Shown: positions 1-7,437, counted from the first letter of the stretch. The stretch: 37,592 nt of DNA from Candidatus Saccharimonadota bacterium (GCA_017962365.1 JAGCVL010000004.1:1-37592), one strand, 5' to 3'. Notes: generated from the sequence alone by a model not told the origin. Translations and numbers: made by a program.

Positions 1-329
1 CCTACTGCATATATCGCATAGCCATCATTGTCATTACATATGGTAGTGAGGGTGGTGGAACCGATACCATTGGCATAGGGGGTGCTGGTACCATTATTAT
101 AAGAAACTGAATATATGCCAGGCATTAAAGTAGCATTATGGGCAGAAGTAGTATTAGCCGTCATAGAACAAGCATTACCTACTGAGACTGCGGCGGTAGC
201 GGGAGTGGACGTAGCTAAGGCGCCAGAGTCACCAGCTGCGCCGCTAAGCAAGGTGGCAGAGAAAATAGTGGCACATAGCAAAATGCCAGCAATCACGTCA
301 AAACACTTTTTATTCAGTGATATTTCCAA
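1..329 (-). CDS. Secreted surface protein, N-terminal part (gene runs off the left edge)
   Basis: The minus-strand frame is open from the left edge up to about 329. The N-terminus is basic (NKK) and is followed by a hydrophobic stretch (FDVIAGILLCATIFSATLLS) typical of a signal peptide. An Ala/Ser/Thr-rich region comes next, then a segment with two Cys (NACSM and TICNDNDGYAIYAVG). This layout resembles the N-terminal part of FISUMP-family surface proteins, and a FISUMP protein lies at the right end of the window. I chose TTG at 329 because an in-frame TAA lies just upstream and an AGG Shine-Dalgarno-like site precedes it; no ATG fits. A TG-extended TAAAAT at 378-383 could be its -10. The product is probably exported. 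The family assignment is inferred because only about 109 residues are visible. Confidence 0.65.
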   Translation of the reverse strand, partial: MEISLNKKCFDVIAGILLCATIFSATLLSGAAGDSGALATSTPATAAVSVGNACSMTANTTSAHNATLMPGIYSVSYNNGTSTPYANGIGSTTLTTICNDNDGYAIYAV

Positions 330-425
330 ATCTTACCTGCCAAATATTATTCATAACCATAATATCGTAAAATGCAAATTTTAGCAATAACATATTTATG
401 TCTTGCACTTCTATGTTATTAGTGA

Positions 426-431
426 TAAAAT
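426..431 (+). promoter_or_regulatory. -10 element of the 459-656 gene
   Basis: An extended -10 (TGATAAAAT) lies 27 nt before the ATG. The short leader carries an AAAGGA Shine-Dalgarno site at 448-453. Confidence 0.5.
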
Positions 432-458
432 AAACATAAATATTAACAAAGGATAAAC

Positions 459-656
459 ATGGCTCAAACAAAAAAGAGACAAGCAATCAAAACTGCGAAG
501 AAAGGCACCACTAAGTGCAGCTCTTGCCAGCAGAAAAAGCGCGTCTGCTGCCAAAGCTGCAAAGAAAAACAGCAGTCAAACATGGTCTTCGTCATTTCGA
601 TGACCGCGCTTGCTGCAACTTTACTCTTTGCGGATCTGCTCATGATAGCAGCGTAA
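459..656 (+). CDS. Small Lys/Cys-rich protein with C-terminal membrane segment
   Basis: 65 residues. The first 40 are very basic (MAQTKKRQAIKTAKKGTTK) and contain a Cys cluster of two CxxC-like knuckles (CSSC, then CCQSC), which could bind zinc. The last 23 residues form one hydrophobic helix. The N-terminus recalls histone-like basic tails, but the membrane helix argues against a simple nucleoid protein. I do not recognise the family. The start is supported by an AAAGGA site 5 nt upstream, and a strong bidirectional terminator follows the stop. It stands alone, divergent from the surface protein and convergent with mnmA. Confidence 0.7.
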   Translation: MAQTKKRQAIKTAKKGTTKCSSCQQKKRVCCQSCKEKQQSNMVFVISMTALAATLLFADLLMIAA

Positions 657-666
657 CATTCGCACC

Positions 667-696
667 AAAAATCACCCTCGCCTTAGGGTGATTTTT
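667..696. terminator. Bidirectional intrinsic terminator between the small gene and mnmA
   Basis: AAAAATCACCCT (667-678) pairs with AGGGTGATTTTT (685-696) around a 6-nt loop. A-runs and T-runs flank both sides, so it can stop transcription from either gene. A near-identical stem follows rplL. Confidence 0.85.
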
Positions 697-709
697 GCTT
701 GTAATATAA

Positions 710-1855
710 TTAGTCGGCAATTATTCCGCCGCCAAGACAAATTTCGCCATCATATAGCACCGCAGACTGCCCCGCCGCCGGCCTTTTTACTTCGTTTTCA
801 AAATATAGCGTTTCACCATCAAAAGTGGCCGGCACTAGTGGCGCGCGATGCCTGAGGCGAACCTGTACCTTCTCTGGCGCGTCGCTCCTTAAGAAGATAT
901 CTTTGAGGTGCAGCTCTTTTTTCCAAATCTCAGCGTGATTTAGATTTTTTGAGACATATACAATGTTTTTATTTAAATCTTTTTTCACGACATAATACGG
1001 CATGCCGTCATTTACCTCGCCCTTATTGCCAGAGATATACAGACCATGGCGCTGCCCAATCGTATAAAATATCGCACCCTCGTGATAACCCAAAACTTTC
1101 TCGGTCTCAATCTCACGAATCTCGCCCGGCTCCACCTCAATATATTCTTTGAGAAAATCTTTCATCCCGACTTCACCCACAAAACACACTCCCATGGATT
1201 CCTTTTTGTAGGCGTTATGTAGCCCCTTCTCCTTTGCCAATTTCTTCACATCCGGTTTCAACATATCGCCAATCGGAAAAAGCGTGTGAGATAAAGCCTC
1301 ATCCGAAATCCGATATAGAAAGTAGGTCTGATCTTTATTGCCATCAGTAGCTCTGAGGAGGACCGACTTATCATCCCACTCGGGGTCGCGTCGCTCGCTC
1401 CCGTCGCCACGGGGCTCGCGCGCTAAACCTCGCGCTGCCGCGCTCCGGAAATCCCCGAGTCGGGACGATAAGCCAGTCCTAGCGTAATGTCCTGTAGCGA
1501 TAAAGTCAGCCCCACTTTCTATCGCTTTTTCGAAGAAGAGCTTAAACTTGATTTCCTGATTGCACATCACGTCTGGGTTTGGCGTGTTGCCTTTCTTAAA
1601 CTCGGAAAGCATATATTCTACAACCTTTTCGCGGTAGGCGTCCTCAAAATCCCACACCTCAAACGGTATCCCAAGCTTCACCGCTACTCGCTTAGCATCG
1701 GCCAAATCCTCTGCCCATGGACATTTCATTCCCGGAAGGTCTCGTGACCAGTTTTTCATATACACACCGGTCACATCGTAGCCTTGCTCGACCAGCAAAG
1801 CTGCCGACATGCTAGAGTCCACTCCGCCGCTCATTCCCACAAAAACTTTAGGCAT
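710..1855 (-). CDS. mnmA: tRNA-specific 2-thiouridylase MnmA
   Basis: MnmA activates U34 of Lys, Glu and Gln tRNAs with ATP and inserts sulfur supplied by a cysteine desulfurase. Visible are the PP-loop SGGVDSS (residues 9-15), the first catalytic Cys in VMCNQEIKF (about 98), the TGHYAR motif, the NKDQTYFLYR stretch, and the second catalytic Cys in GVCFVGE. The C-terminal beta-barrel domain is present. Residues about 126-166 (RSAAARGLAREPRGDG and flanks), between GHYAR and VLLRATDGNKDQ, are not part of the family. They are encoded by a GC-rich palindromic element. Without it the protein has ordinary MnmA length. The start overlaps the end of iscS by 8 nt, so the two are co-transcribed and the desulfurase is the likely sulfur donor. 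Confidence 0.96.
   Translation of the reverse strand: MPKVFVGMSGGVDSSMSAALLVEQGYDVTGVYMKNWSRDLPGMKCPWAEDLADAKRVAVKLGIPFEVWDFEDAYREKVVEYMLSEFKKGNTPNPDVMCNQEIKFKLFFEKAIESGADFIATGHYARTGLSSRLGDFRSAAARGLAREPRGDGSERRDPEWDDKSVLLRATDGNKDQTYFLYRISDEALSHTLFPIGDMLKPDVKKLAKEKGLHNAYKKESMGVCFVGEVGMKDFLKEYIEVEPGEIREIETEKVLGYHEGAIFYTIGQRHGLYISGNKGEVNDGMPYYVVKKDLNKNIVYVSKNLNHAEIWKKELHLKDIFLRSDAPEKVQVRLRHRAPLVPATFDGETLYFENEVKRPAAGQSAVLYDGEICLGGGIIAD
1359..1480. repeat. GC-rich palindromic element, core type A, inside mnmA
   Basis: The arms are 1359-1385 and 1453-1480. They include CTTATCATCCC on the left and GGGACGATAAG on the right, then ACTCGGGG/CCCCGAGT. All three substitutions between the arms become G-U pairs in the mnmA mRNA, and there is one 1-nt bulge. 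On the coding strand the core contains CGGAGCGCGGCAGCGCGAG and the hairpin CCCGT-GGCG-ACGGG shared with other copies. The right arm encodes the family-like DDKSV, so the left arm looks like the inverted copy. Confidence 0.88.
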
Positions 1856-3089
1856 TTCTAAGCCTTTCTTTTTCTGAGGTTACGGCTTCGTTGATAAGTC
1901 TTGCAGCCTCGCGTATTTGCTCCTCGCTGTTGGTTTCGCCCATTGTAATCCTAAGCGACCCAGCAATTTCCGAGTCTGACAGCCCAATCGCGGCAAGAAC
2001 ATGTGATTTCTTACCCTTAGAAGCAGCGCAAGCCGCCCCAGTAGAAACATAAACTCCCTTTTCTTCTAGGAGATAAATTAACCTCTCTGCATCTATACCA
2101 TTATAGCACAAAACTACAAAATTGTCAAGCGTATGCTTTTTATTTACCAGCTCATATCCCTGTAACTCTGACAGCAAAATCTTCCGCCAAGTAGCGTATT
2201 TTTTACGATTTCCGTTTACATGCTCTTTTGCAAGCTCCATTGCTTTAGCAAAACCTACTACTCCGGGGACATTTTCGGTGCCAGACCGAAGACCATTTTC
2301 CTGCCCACCACCGAGCGTGAGGGGATTTAGCTTTACCTCGTGCGAAACATAAAGGGCCCCGACGCCTTTCGGACCATAAACTTTCGCGGCGTTCAGTGTC
2401 AAAAGGTCCACTCCGAGGCGCGCCACATTGATATCGATGAGGCTCGGCGCTTGCGAGGCGTCAGAATGTAGCAAAAGTTGGCGCTTCACTCCGCGTCGCA
2501 ACCTATCAAACTTAATCTCGCGAATCATACTAGTAATTTCGGCTAGTGGCTGGATGGTGCCAAGCTCGTTGTTGACGAGCGACACCGAAATCAGCTCCGT
2601 GTCGTCCGTAATTTTGTTTCGCAAATCGTCTAGGTCTATCACGCCGCTTTGGAGCACCTTGATCGGGACCCCACCATACCGCTCCGCCACCTTCCGTACC
2701 GAATCATGCTCGGTCTCAAGATATAAGACCAAATTCAGAAACGGTGCAACTCGAGGGTTTTCGGAGGTTACGACCGAGAATGAGGGCGCGAGCCCCGTGA
2801 CGACGGGCGCGAGCGACCCGTCCCGAGAGGGCACCGTTTTGAATTTGGTCACTATATTAAGCGCGAGGTTGTTCGCTTCGGTGGCGCCAGCGGTGATGAC
2901 GAGGTCGGACGCCTTGGCGCCAATCGCGTGCGCGATGGTTGCTTTTGCGGCTTCGTAATCTGCCGCCACTTTTTTAGCTGGTAAGTATGCCGCCGAAGGA
3001 TTAAAGAAATCATGCGAAAAATACGGCTCCATTGCCTCGAGCACCCTAGCATCCACTGGCGTCGCCGCCGCATGATCCAAATATATCAT
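1848..3089 (-). CDS. iscS: Cysteine desulfurase, IscS/NifS type
   Basis: A PLP enzyme that takes sulfur from cysteine as an enzyme persulfide, here most likely for MnmA. Visible: N-terminal IYLDHAAATP, the GATEANNLAL motif, ETEHDSV (cofactor-contacting His), the PLP lysine in NAAKVYGPKGVGALYV, and the catalytic Cys loop STGAACAAS followed by SHVL and SLRITMG. The residue before the PLP Lys is Ala, where IscS proteins usually have His. Residues about 80-121 (between NIVTKF and LVLYLETEH) come from an inserted palindromic element, which explains the length of 413. A leaderless-type -10 lies 7 nt before the ATG. It is the first gene of a two-gene operon with mnmA. Confidence 0.95.
   Translation of the reverse strand: MIYLDHAAATPVDARVLEAMEPYFSHDFFNPSAAYLPAKKVAADYEAAKATIAHAIGAKASDLVITAGATEANNLALNIVTKFKTVPSRDGSLAPVVTGLAPSFSVVTSENPRVAPFLNLVLYLETEHDSVRKVAERYGGVPIKVLQSGVIDLDDLRNKITDDTELISVSLVNNELGTIQPLAEITSMIREIKFDRLRRGVKRQLLLHSDASQAPSLIDINVARLGVDLLTLNAAKVYGPKGVGALYVSHEVKLNPLTLGGGQENGLRSGTENVPGVVGFAKAMELAKEHVNGNRKKYATWRKILLSELQGYELVNKKHTLDNFVVLCYNGIDAERLIYLLEEKGVYVSTGAACAASKGKKSHVLAAIGLSDSEIAGSLRITMGETNSEEQIREAARLINEAVTSEKERLRNA
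2727..2850. repeat. GC-rich palindromic element, core type A (reversed), inside iscS
   Basis: The arms are 2727-2747 and 2831-2850. GACCAAATTCA and AAACGGTGC on the left match TGAATTTGGTC and GCACCGTTT on the right, with a single 1-nt bulge. The core carries GCGCGAGCCCCGTGACGACG, as in mnmA, but turned round relative to the gene, so a completely different peptide is read (SLAPVVTGLAPSFSVV). Confidence 0.87.
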
Positions 3090-3096
3090 AACTATT

Positions 3097-3102
3097 ATTA
3101 TA
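3097..3102 (-). promoter_or_regulatory. Extended -10 of iscS (leaderless type)
   Basis: TGATATAAT on the minus strand ends 7 nt before the iscS ATG, with no room for a Shine-Dalgarno site. Confidence 0.7.
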
Positions 3103-3152
3103 TCATATTTTAATAAGTTTTCAAACTAGACGCGGTGCGACTTAGAGTGTGT

Positions 3153-3158
3153 TATAAT
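3153..3158 (+). promoter_or_regulatory. Extended -10 of the HD gene (leaderless type)
   Basis: TGTTATAAT ends 9 nt before ATG 3168. This also decides the start, because an upstream alternative start would lie within the promoter. Confidence 0.68.
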
Positions 3159-3167
3159 GGTCATATT

Positions 3168-3884
3168 ATGGAGGATAATTACAATCTAGTTAATCAGGAA
3201 GTGGTGGGCTATATCAAAACTCAAATTTTCCCACGTTACAGTGCGGCAAATGGCCACGGTCTCGACCATATCAAAAACGTCATCGCACGGAGTCTGGATT
3301 TTGCCAAACGTATTAATAGCGGTGACATCAAAACCGCCGCCAAAGATTTTAAAAATCTACCAAAAGAGCTAAAACCCACCAAAAATCAAAAAGTAAATTA
3401 TGATATGTGTTTTGTGGTCGCGGCTTTTCATGACCTCGGACGCGACAAAAATAATGAGCTCCATCATCTCGTCTCAGCTGGGTACCTTTTGACCGATGAT
3501 TTCATGGCCGAGCATTTTACGAGGGATCAAATTCGTGTCATGGCGGATGCCGTTATGGACCACCGCGCGTCTAATGAGATTGACCCAATCACAATTTACG
3601 GCCGCATCGTATCATCTGCCGACCGCGACACCGACTGCCATGATATCATGCGCCGCGCCTATGCTTATAATCGTAGCCTCCATCCAGATTATACAGAGGA
3701 CGAGTCTATCAAAGAGACCTGTGAGAGGATTTGCAAAAAATTTGCCGGCAAGGACGCCTATGTGACTAGCAAAATGTATTTTGAGAATCCTGCTTTCGAG
3801 GCGATGCTCGCTAAATTTACTGAGTTGTCAAAAGACCCGGAGCTTTTCCACGCCGAAATCAAAAAATCTCTCGCATCAAAATAA
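3168..3884 (+). CDS. HD-domain metal-dependent phosphohydrolase
   Basis: About 238 residues. The HD signature is spread over HGLDHIKNV (first His), AFHDLGRDKNNELHH (the HD doublet and a further His pair), MDHR, and SSADRDT (last Asp). This is the classical H...HD...D metal-binding set of HD hydrolases of the YedJ/nucleotidase type, which usually cleave phosphomonoesters or phosphodiesters of nucleotides. The substrate cannot be read from the sequence. There is no signal peptide or membrane segment, so it is cytosolic. It lies upstream of pyrG on the same strand, but pyrG has its own -10. A nucleotide-metabolism role is a guess from that neighbour. Confidence 0.85.
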   Translation: MEDNYNLVNQEVVGYIKTQIFPRYSAANGHGLDHIKNVIARSLDFAKRINSGDIKTAAKDFKNLPKELKPTKNQKVNYDMCFVVAAFHDLGRDKNNELHHLVSAGYLLTDDFMAEHFTRDQIRVMADAVMDHRASNEIDPITIYGRIVSSADRDTDCHDIMRRAYAYNRSLHPDYTEDESIKETCERICKKFAGKDAYVTSKMYFENPAFEAMLAKFTELSKDPELFHAEIKKSLASK

Positions 3885-3918
3885 TATTTTGTGTTACAAT
3901 AAGCATAATAGTTATCAA

Positions 3919-3924
3919 TATAAT
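3919..3924 (+). promoter_or_regulatory. -10 element of pyrG
   Basis: TATAAT, with TTACAA at about 3894-3899 as a loose -35. It would give a leader of about 27 nt that includes a Shine-Dalgarno-like AAGGTG at 3942-3947. Confidence 0.5.
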
Positions 3925-3956
3925 GGGTGGGAGGAGAACCCAAGGTGCGAACTGAT

Positions 3957-5615
3957 ATGAAAAAAAATACAAATTGTAAATATATTTTTGTGACTGGCGG
4001 TGTTTTGTCCGGTGTTGGTAAAGGTATTACCGCTGCATCGATGGGCGCCATTTTGAAAGCCAAGGGCTTCAAAGTTACTATGCAAAAATGTGATCCTTAC
4101 CTCAATGTTGATGCTGGGCTATTAAACCCAATCGAGCATGGCGAGTGCTATGTCACCCATGATGGCATCGAGACTGATCTTGATCTCGGTCACTATGAGC
4201 GATTTTTGGATTTTGAAACCAGCAAATATTCCATTACGCTCTCCGGCTCCATTTACAAAGAACTAATCGAACGCGAACGCGCTGGTGGTTTTCATGGTAA
4301 GACTGTTCAGCTTGTACCGCATTTTACTGACCTTGTCCAAGAAAAAATCGCCCTCGCTTCGAGAGATAGTGATATTCATATTGTTGAAATCGGCGGCACG
4401 GTTGGTGACTATGAAGGCTTGCCATTTATTGAGGCAATTCGTTTATTTGCCAATAAGGTCGGCCGCGAAAATTGCCTCTACCTTTCAGTGGTTTTCGTGC
4501 CGTGGCTAAACACTTCTAAAGAACTCAAAACTAAGCCGGCTCAGAATGCATTGAAAGACCTTCGCGGTTTTGGAATTATTCCGGACGTAGTCTGTGTGCG
4601 CACTGAAAAGCCAGCTTCGCGCTCAATTTGTGAGAAAATTGCCGCCTTTGCCGGTCTTAACCCTGATGCGGTTTTGAATCTCCCAGACATTGATTCGGTT
4701 TATGATGTGCCACTTAATGTTTTGAGATCCGGCGTACTTGAAATTTTGGATAAATTTGTAGGTAGTAGTAAAACCCCAGACATGAGAAAATGGGAAAAAT
4801 TCTCCAAAATGCGCAGTACTAATTGGCCAGAAATCGTCAAAGTTGGCCTTGTTGCCAAATATGTTGGCAATGAAGACACTTACATTTGTGTTACCGAAGC
4901 CTTAAAAGCCGCCGCCGCCCATAATCACAAAAATCTCGATTTAATCTGGATTAATGCTGAAAAACTAGAAGAATCCGACCCGGAAGCTGTCGGGTTGTTG
5001 CATTCTGTAGATGGCGTAGTGGTGCCGGGCGGTTTCGGTTCACGTGGCGTTGAGGGTAAAATTCTTGCCGCCGACTATTGTCTTGCTCACGACGTTCCAT
5101 ATCTCGGTCTTTGTCTTGGCATGCAAGTCGCCTGCATCGCGGCGGCTCGTCGTGGTGGTGTCAAAGACGCCAATTCTGAGGAATTTGGCGCCACGGCCAA
5201 AAATAATGTAATCTATATCATGGAAGACCAAAAAGGCAAGGAATCTACCGGTGCCTCAATGCGACTCGGTGATTATCCGGCCAAGTTAAAGCATGGCACT
5301 AAAACCGCTAAAATTTATCGCGATGAGGTCGAAGAATGTGGTGAATATGTTTACGGCACCGAGGTGTTAAAAAATGGCGACGTCAAAGTTATCGAGCGCC
5401 ATCGCCATCGCTATGAAGTTAATCAAGATTTCCTCCCAACCATCGAGAAAGGTGGGCTCGTCGTCTCTGGATATTCGCCAGATGGCAAATTGGTTGAATT
5501 TGTCGAGGCGCCAAAACTTAAATTCTTCCAAGCCACCCAGGCTCACCCAGAGTTTAAGTCTCGCCCGCTCCATGTCCACCCACTATTTATGGAATTTATT
5601 AAATCGCTAAAATAA
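3957..5615 (+). CDS. pyrG: CTP synthase
   Basis: PyrG makes CTP from UTP, ATP and glutamine. The N-terminal amidoligase domain shows TGGVLSGVGKGITAAS, CDPYLNVDAG, and HDGIETDLDLGHYERF. The C-terminal class I glutamine amidotransferase domain shows the nucleophile elbow GLCLGMQ and the catalytic His/Glu region QAHPEFKSRP. The length of 552 residues is normal. I start at ATG 3957, preceded by AAGGTG, because the aligned N-terminus begins at KKNTNCKYIFVTGG; GTG 3927 would add ten unneeded residues. The gene is followed immediately by a convergent gene, with only one base between the stops and no clear terminator. Confidence 0.97.
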   Translation: MKKNTNCKYIFVTGGVLSGVGKGITAASMGAILKAKGFKVTMQKCDPYLNVDAGLLNPIEHGECYVTHDGIETDLDLGHYERFLDFETSKYSITLSGSIYKELIERERAGGFHGKTVQLVPHFTDLVQEKIALASRDSDIHIVEIGGTVGDYEGLPFIEAIRLFANKVGRENCLYLSVVFVPWLNTSKELKTKPAQNALKDLRGFGIIPDVVCVRTEKPASRSICEKIAAFAGLNPDAVLNLPDIDSVYDVPLNVLRSGVLEILDKFVGSSKTPDMRKWEKFSKMRSTNWPEIVKVGLVAKYVGNEDTYICVTEALKAAAAHNHKNLDLIWINAEKLEESDPEAVGLLHSVDGVVVPGGFGSRGVEGKILAADYCLAHDVPYLGLCLGMQVACIAAARRGGVKDANSEEFGATAKNNVIYIMEDQKGKESTGASMRLGDYPAKLKHGTKTAKIYRDEVEECGEYVYGTEVLKNGDVKVIERHRHRYEVNQDFLPTIEKGGLVVSGYSPDGKLVEFVEAPKLKFFQATQAHPEFKSRPLHVHPLFMEFIKSLK

Positions 5616-5616
5616 T

Positions 5617-6036
5617 CTAATTAGCGGCCGGTACAAACACAATACTTTTATCTAGTATTAGTTTGCCATCTTTGATTTCGTACTTAAACTCATCGTTCAG
5701 AGTATAAAGCCACTCAGTCTCGATTTTTAGCTCATCGCCCTCTATTGCCCAGATGAAATTATAATCATTCGTGTGGGCATTAGTGGTGAGCGACCCCTTT
5801 CCTACCTCAGTAAAATTCCAAATCACATTAGGTTCATCTTCGCGCTGCCAACTCCCAGTCGCGACTAAGGTTTCAGCATCCTGTGTATCTGGCGCCCGAT
5901 TCAAAGCCAAAACTAAAATAACCACACCGATAATTAGTGTGATGATCCCTATGACTAGCGTAATAATGCTAAAAATTGGTTTTCTATCAGTTTTTTTAGA
6001 GTTTTCATGCTCTTTAGTTACTTCTTCCGCATCCAT
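5617..6036 (-). CDS. Single-pass membrane protein with lipocalin-like (DUF5640-like) domain
   Basis: 139 residues. A charged cytosolic N-terminus is followed by one strong membrane helix (about 22-45, FSIITLVIGIITLIIGVVIL), then an outside domain. Its pattern is GSWQRED..VIWNFTE.GKGSLTTN...FIWAIEGDELKIE...YEI.DGKLIL. That alternation of GxW, FxxxGxG and L-L strands is what small lipocalin-like stress or lipid-interaction domains in Gram-positives look like. The assignment is by pattern only. It has its own -10 (TGCTAAAAT) 6 nt before the ATG, so it is probably transcribed separately from the tatD group. Confidence 0.7.
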   Translation of the reverse strand: MDAEEVTKEHENSKKTDRKPIFSIITLVIGIITLIIGVVILVLALNRAPDTQDAETLVATGSWQREDEPNVIWNFTEVGKGSLTTNAHTNDYNFIWAIEGDELKIETEWLYTLNDEFKYEIKDGKLILDKSIVFVPAAN

Positions 6037-6042
6037 AACTTC

Positions 6043-6048
6043 ATTTTA
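6043..6048 (-). promoter_or_regulatory. Extended -10 of the 5617-6036 gene (leaderless type)
   Basis: TGCTAAAAT on the minus strand, 6 nt before the ATG. It overlaps the stop codon region of the upstream gene. Confidence 0.6.
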
Positions 6049-6435
6049 GCAATAAAGTTGATGCTTCGCAAGTTCAAAGTATGAGCGCACCGCCGTCATG
6101 AAATTCTCAAGCTCCTCATTTTCCAGCATGACGTATTTTCCGCCACTCGACTTCTTGTACACCCCAGTCGGGCGCACTTCGTAACGGATGGTGATGGATT
6201 GCTCTGCACCTAGTTCATCGAGCCAATTTTCGTGCCAAATCCATACATTTTTCTTTGACTCAAAAAACTCACGCTGATGACCGTATGGAATTGGCCCAAA
6301 CAGAGTCCGACCAATTTCACTCTCAGCATTTAAAAGATCGTCATAGGTCACTTGACCGGCACGCCTAGTGCTAGTGTCTTTTTTTAGATTCATAATTGGC
6401 GAAAGGCCTAGTTTTACAGCATCCTTAAACGACAT
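6046..6435 (-). CDS. Conserved-looking protein of unknown function
   Basis: 129 residues, soluble, with no signal or membrane segment. It has an aromatic-rich middle (KNVWIWHENWLDE) followed by an alternating strand segment (SITIRYEVRPTGVYKK) and a helical C-terminus (NEELENFMTAVRSYFELAK). I do not recognise the family. A good Shine-Dalgarno site (GAGGAG, 8 nt before the ATG) lies inside the end of the preceding small gene, so the two are translationally linked. It is the third gene of a tatD operon. Confidence 0.72.
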   Translation of the reverse strand: MSFKDAVKLGLSPIMNLKKDTSTRRAGQVTYDDLLNAESEIGRTLFGPIPYGHQREFFESKKNVWIWHENWLDELGAEQSITIRYEVRPTGVYKKSSGGKYVMLENEELENFMTAVRSYFELAKHQLYC

Positions 6436-6623
6436 TTTTCTAGCTCCTCTGCGATGTTATTTAATTCCTCGTAGTATTTGAAATTGCTTTCAACCGGCTT
6501 AATATTTATTTCTCCGGTAACCACCTCATCAACTTTGACCGTCTCTGTCTTCTGGATGTCAAAATTATTTGCCGACGTTATCGGCAAGTTTGGTATCCTG
6601 AAGACGGTACAATCGTTCTGCAT
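6414..6623 (-). CDS. Small protein of unknown function between tatD and the 6046-6435 gene
   Basis: 69 residues if started at ATG 6623, which overlaps the end of tatD by 59 nt. A TTG at 6587, after an AGGA, would shorten it to 57 residues and reduce the overlap. The N-terminal half is polar; the C-terminus (NFKYYEELNNIAEELEKCRL) is a short amphipathic helix. Its stop overlaps the next gene by 22 nt. The two partners may act together (inference from overlap). No family is recognised. Confidence 0.55.
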   Translation of the reverse strand: MQNDCTVFRIPNLPITSANNFDIQKTETVKVDEVVTGEINIKPVESNFKYYEELNNIAEELEKCRLRML

Positions 6624-7425
6624 TTTTGGTGGTTTCTTTCTCTATAATTTCAAATTCTAGGCCAAGTTTTTGGCTTAACCACTGGGCAATCTCCTTGATA
6701 TACCCCGGTTCATTAATTATACCACGAAATGGCTCTGGAGTCAAGAAGGGAGCATCGGTTTCGAGCAAAATCCGCTCCAGCGGTGGGGTTGGCAAGGTAG
6801 AATACGTCGCAAGCCCATTGACACCCACATAAAAATCCGTTGCTTCTAGGATTTTACGTAAGTTCTTCTTGCTATCCGTAAACGAATGCACTACCCCACG
6901 TATCCCAGGGAAATTTGCCACCACCGGGAAAAAGTCATCAAATGCATTTCGTACATGAAACACTACCGGCAAATCGTTATCCTGCGCCAGCTGCAACATT
7001 TCCTCAAACAACCTAATCTGCCCCCCACGATCGTATCCATCATTATGATAATCCAGTCCCACCTCGCCGATAGCAACCGGCTGGCCGTTAGGACTAGAAT
7101 CCCGCTCGGGGGCGCGTCCGGCCGGCCCGTCGCCACGGGCGGCCGGCGCTAATACTCGCGCTGCCGCGCTCCGTACCCCCCTTCGCCAGGATTCTAGTCC
7201 TAAGCCGTGGTCACTTTCTTCGGGGTGGACTCCGTAGGTCCAATACACATCGTCGTGCGAGCTGGCAAAATCCCTTGCTGCCATCGAATCATCCGGGCCG
7301 GTCCCGATGCATACGATTTTTTGTACTCCCTTTTCCCTTGCTCGAGCCAGCATCTCTTCTGCCTGCTTTTCAGTAAAAAACTGTCGATCGTGCAAATGAC
7401 AGTGTGAATCAATCAAATATCCCAT
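6565..7425 (-). CDS. tatD: TatD-family metal-dependent DNase
   Basis: TatD enzymes are TIM-barrel hydrolases of the amidohydrolase superfamily with 3'-5' exonuclease activity. The metal and active-site residues are visible: DSHCHLHD (HxH), GEVGLDYH (bridging Glu), VFHVRN and VVHSF (His ligands), and LLETDAPFLTPE (catalytic Asp). Residues about 75-113 between GVHPEES and PVAIGEVGLDYH are foreign and are encoded by a GC-rich palindromic element (GVRSAAARVLAPAARGDGPA). The insertion lies in a surface loop just before the catalytic Glu strand. The total of 286 residues equals a usual TatD plus the insert. A leaderless -10 lies 6 nt before the ATG. It heads a small operon with two unknown genes. 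Confidence 0.95.
   Translation of the reverse strand: MGYLIDSHCHLHDRQFFTEKQAEEMLARAREKGVQKIVCIGTGPDDSMAARDFASSHDDVYWTYGVHPEESDHGLGLESWRRGVRSAAARVLAPAARGDGPAGRAPERDSSPNGQPVAIGEVGLDYHNDGYDRGGQIRLFEEMLQLAQDNDLPVVFHVRNAFDDFFPVVANFPGIRGVVHSFTDSKKNLRKILEATDFYVGVNGLATYSTLPTPPLERILLETDAPFLTPEPFRGIINEPGYIKEIAQWLSQKLGLEFEIIEKETTKNAERLYRLQDTKLADNVGK
7088..7203. repeat. GC-rich palindromic element, core type A, inside tatD
   Basis: Perfect 15-bp arms: TTAGGACTAGAATCC (7088-7102) and GGATTCTAGTCCTAA (7189-7203). The 86-nt core is about 80% G+C by my count. From GAATC to GATTC (98 nt) it differs from the dnaX copy at about five positions. The core folds again as a GGCCG-rich stem around CCCGT-GGCG-ACGGG on the coding strand. 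Confidence 0.92.
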
Positions 7426-7431
7426 TTTTTA

Positions 7432-7437
7432 ATTATA
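7432..7437 (-). promoter_or_regulatory. Extended -10 of tatD (leaderless type)
   Basis: TGGTATAAT on the minus strand, 6 nt before the ATG. Confidence 0.7.

Noticed and set aside
115-384. Plus-strand reading frame over the left edge
   Set aside because: It is antisense to the signal-peptide-bearing surface protein on the minus strand, which has clear protein features; the plus frame does not.
2428-2958. Long plus-strand frame of 176 codons over iscS
   Set aside because: It is a shadow of iscS; the minus-strand frame has all desulfurase motifs.
3927-3956. GTG start ten codons upstream for pyrG
   Set aside because: The extra residues are not family-like, and ATG 3957 has a suitable AAGGTG upstream.
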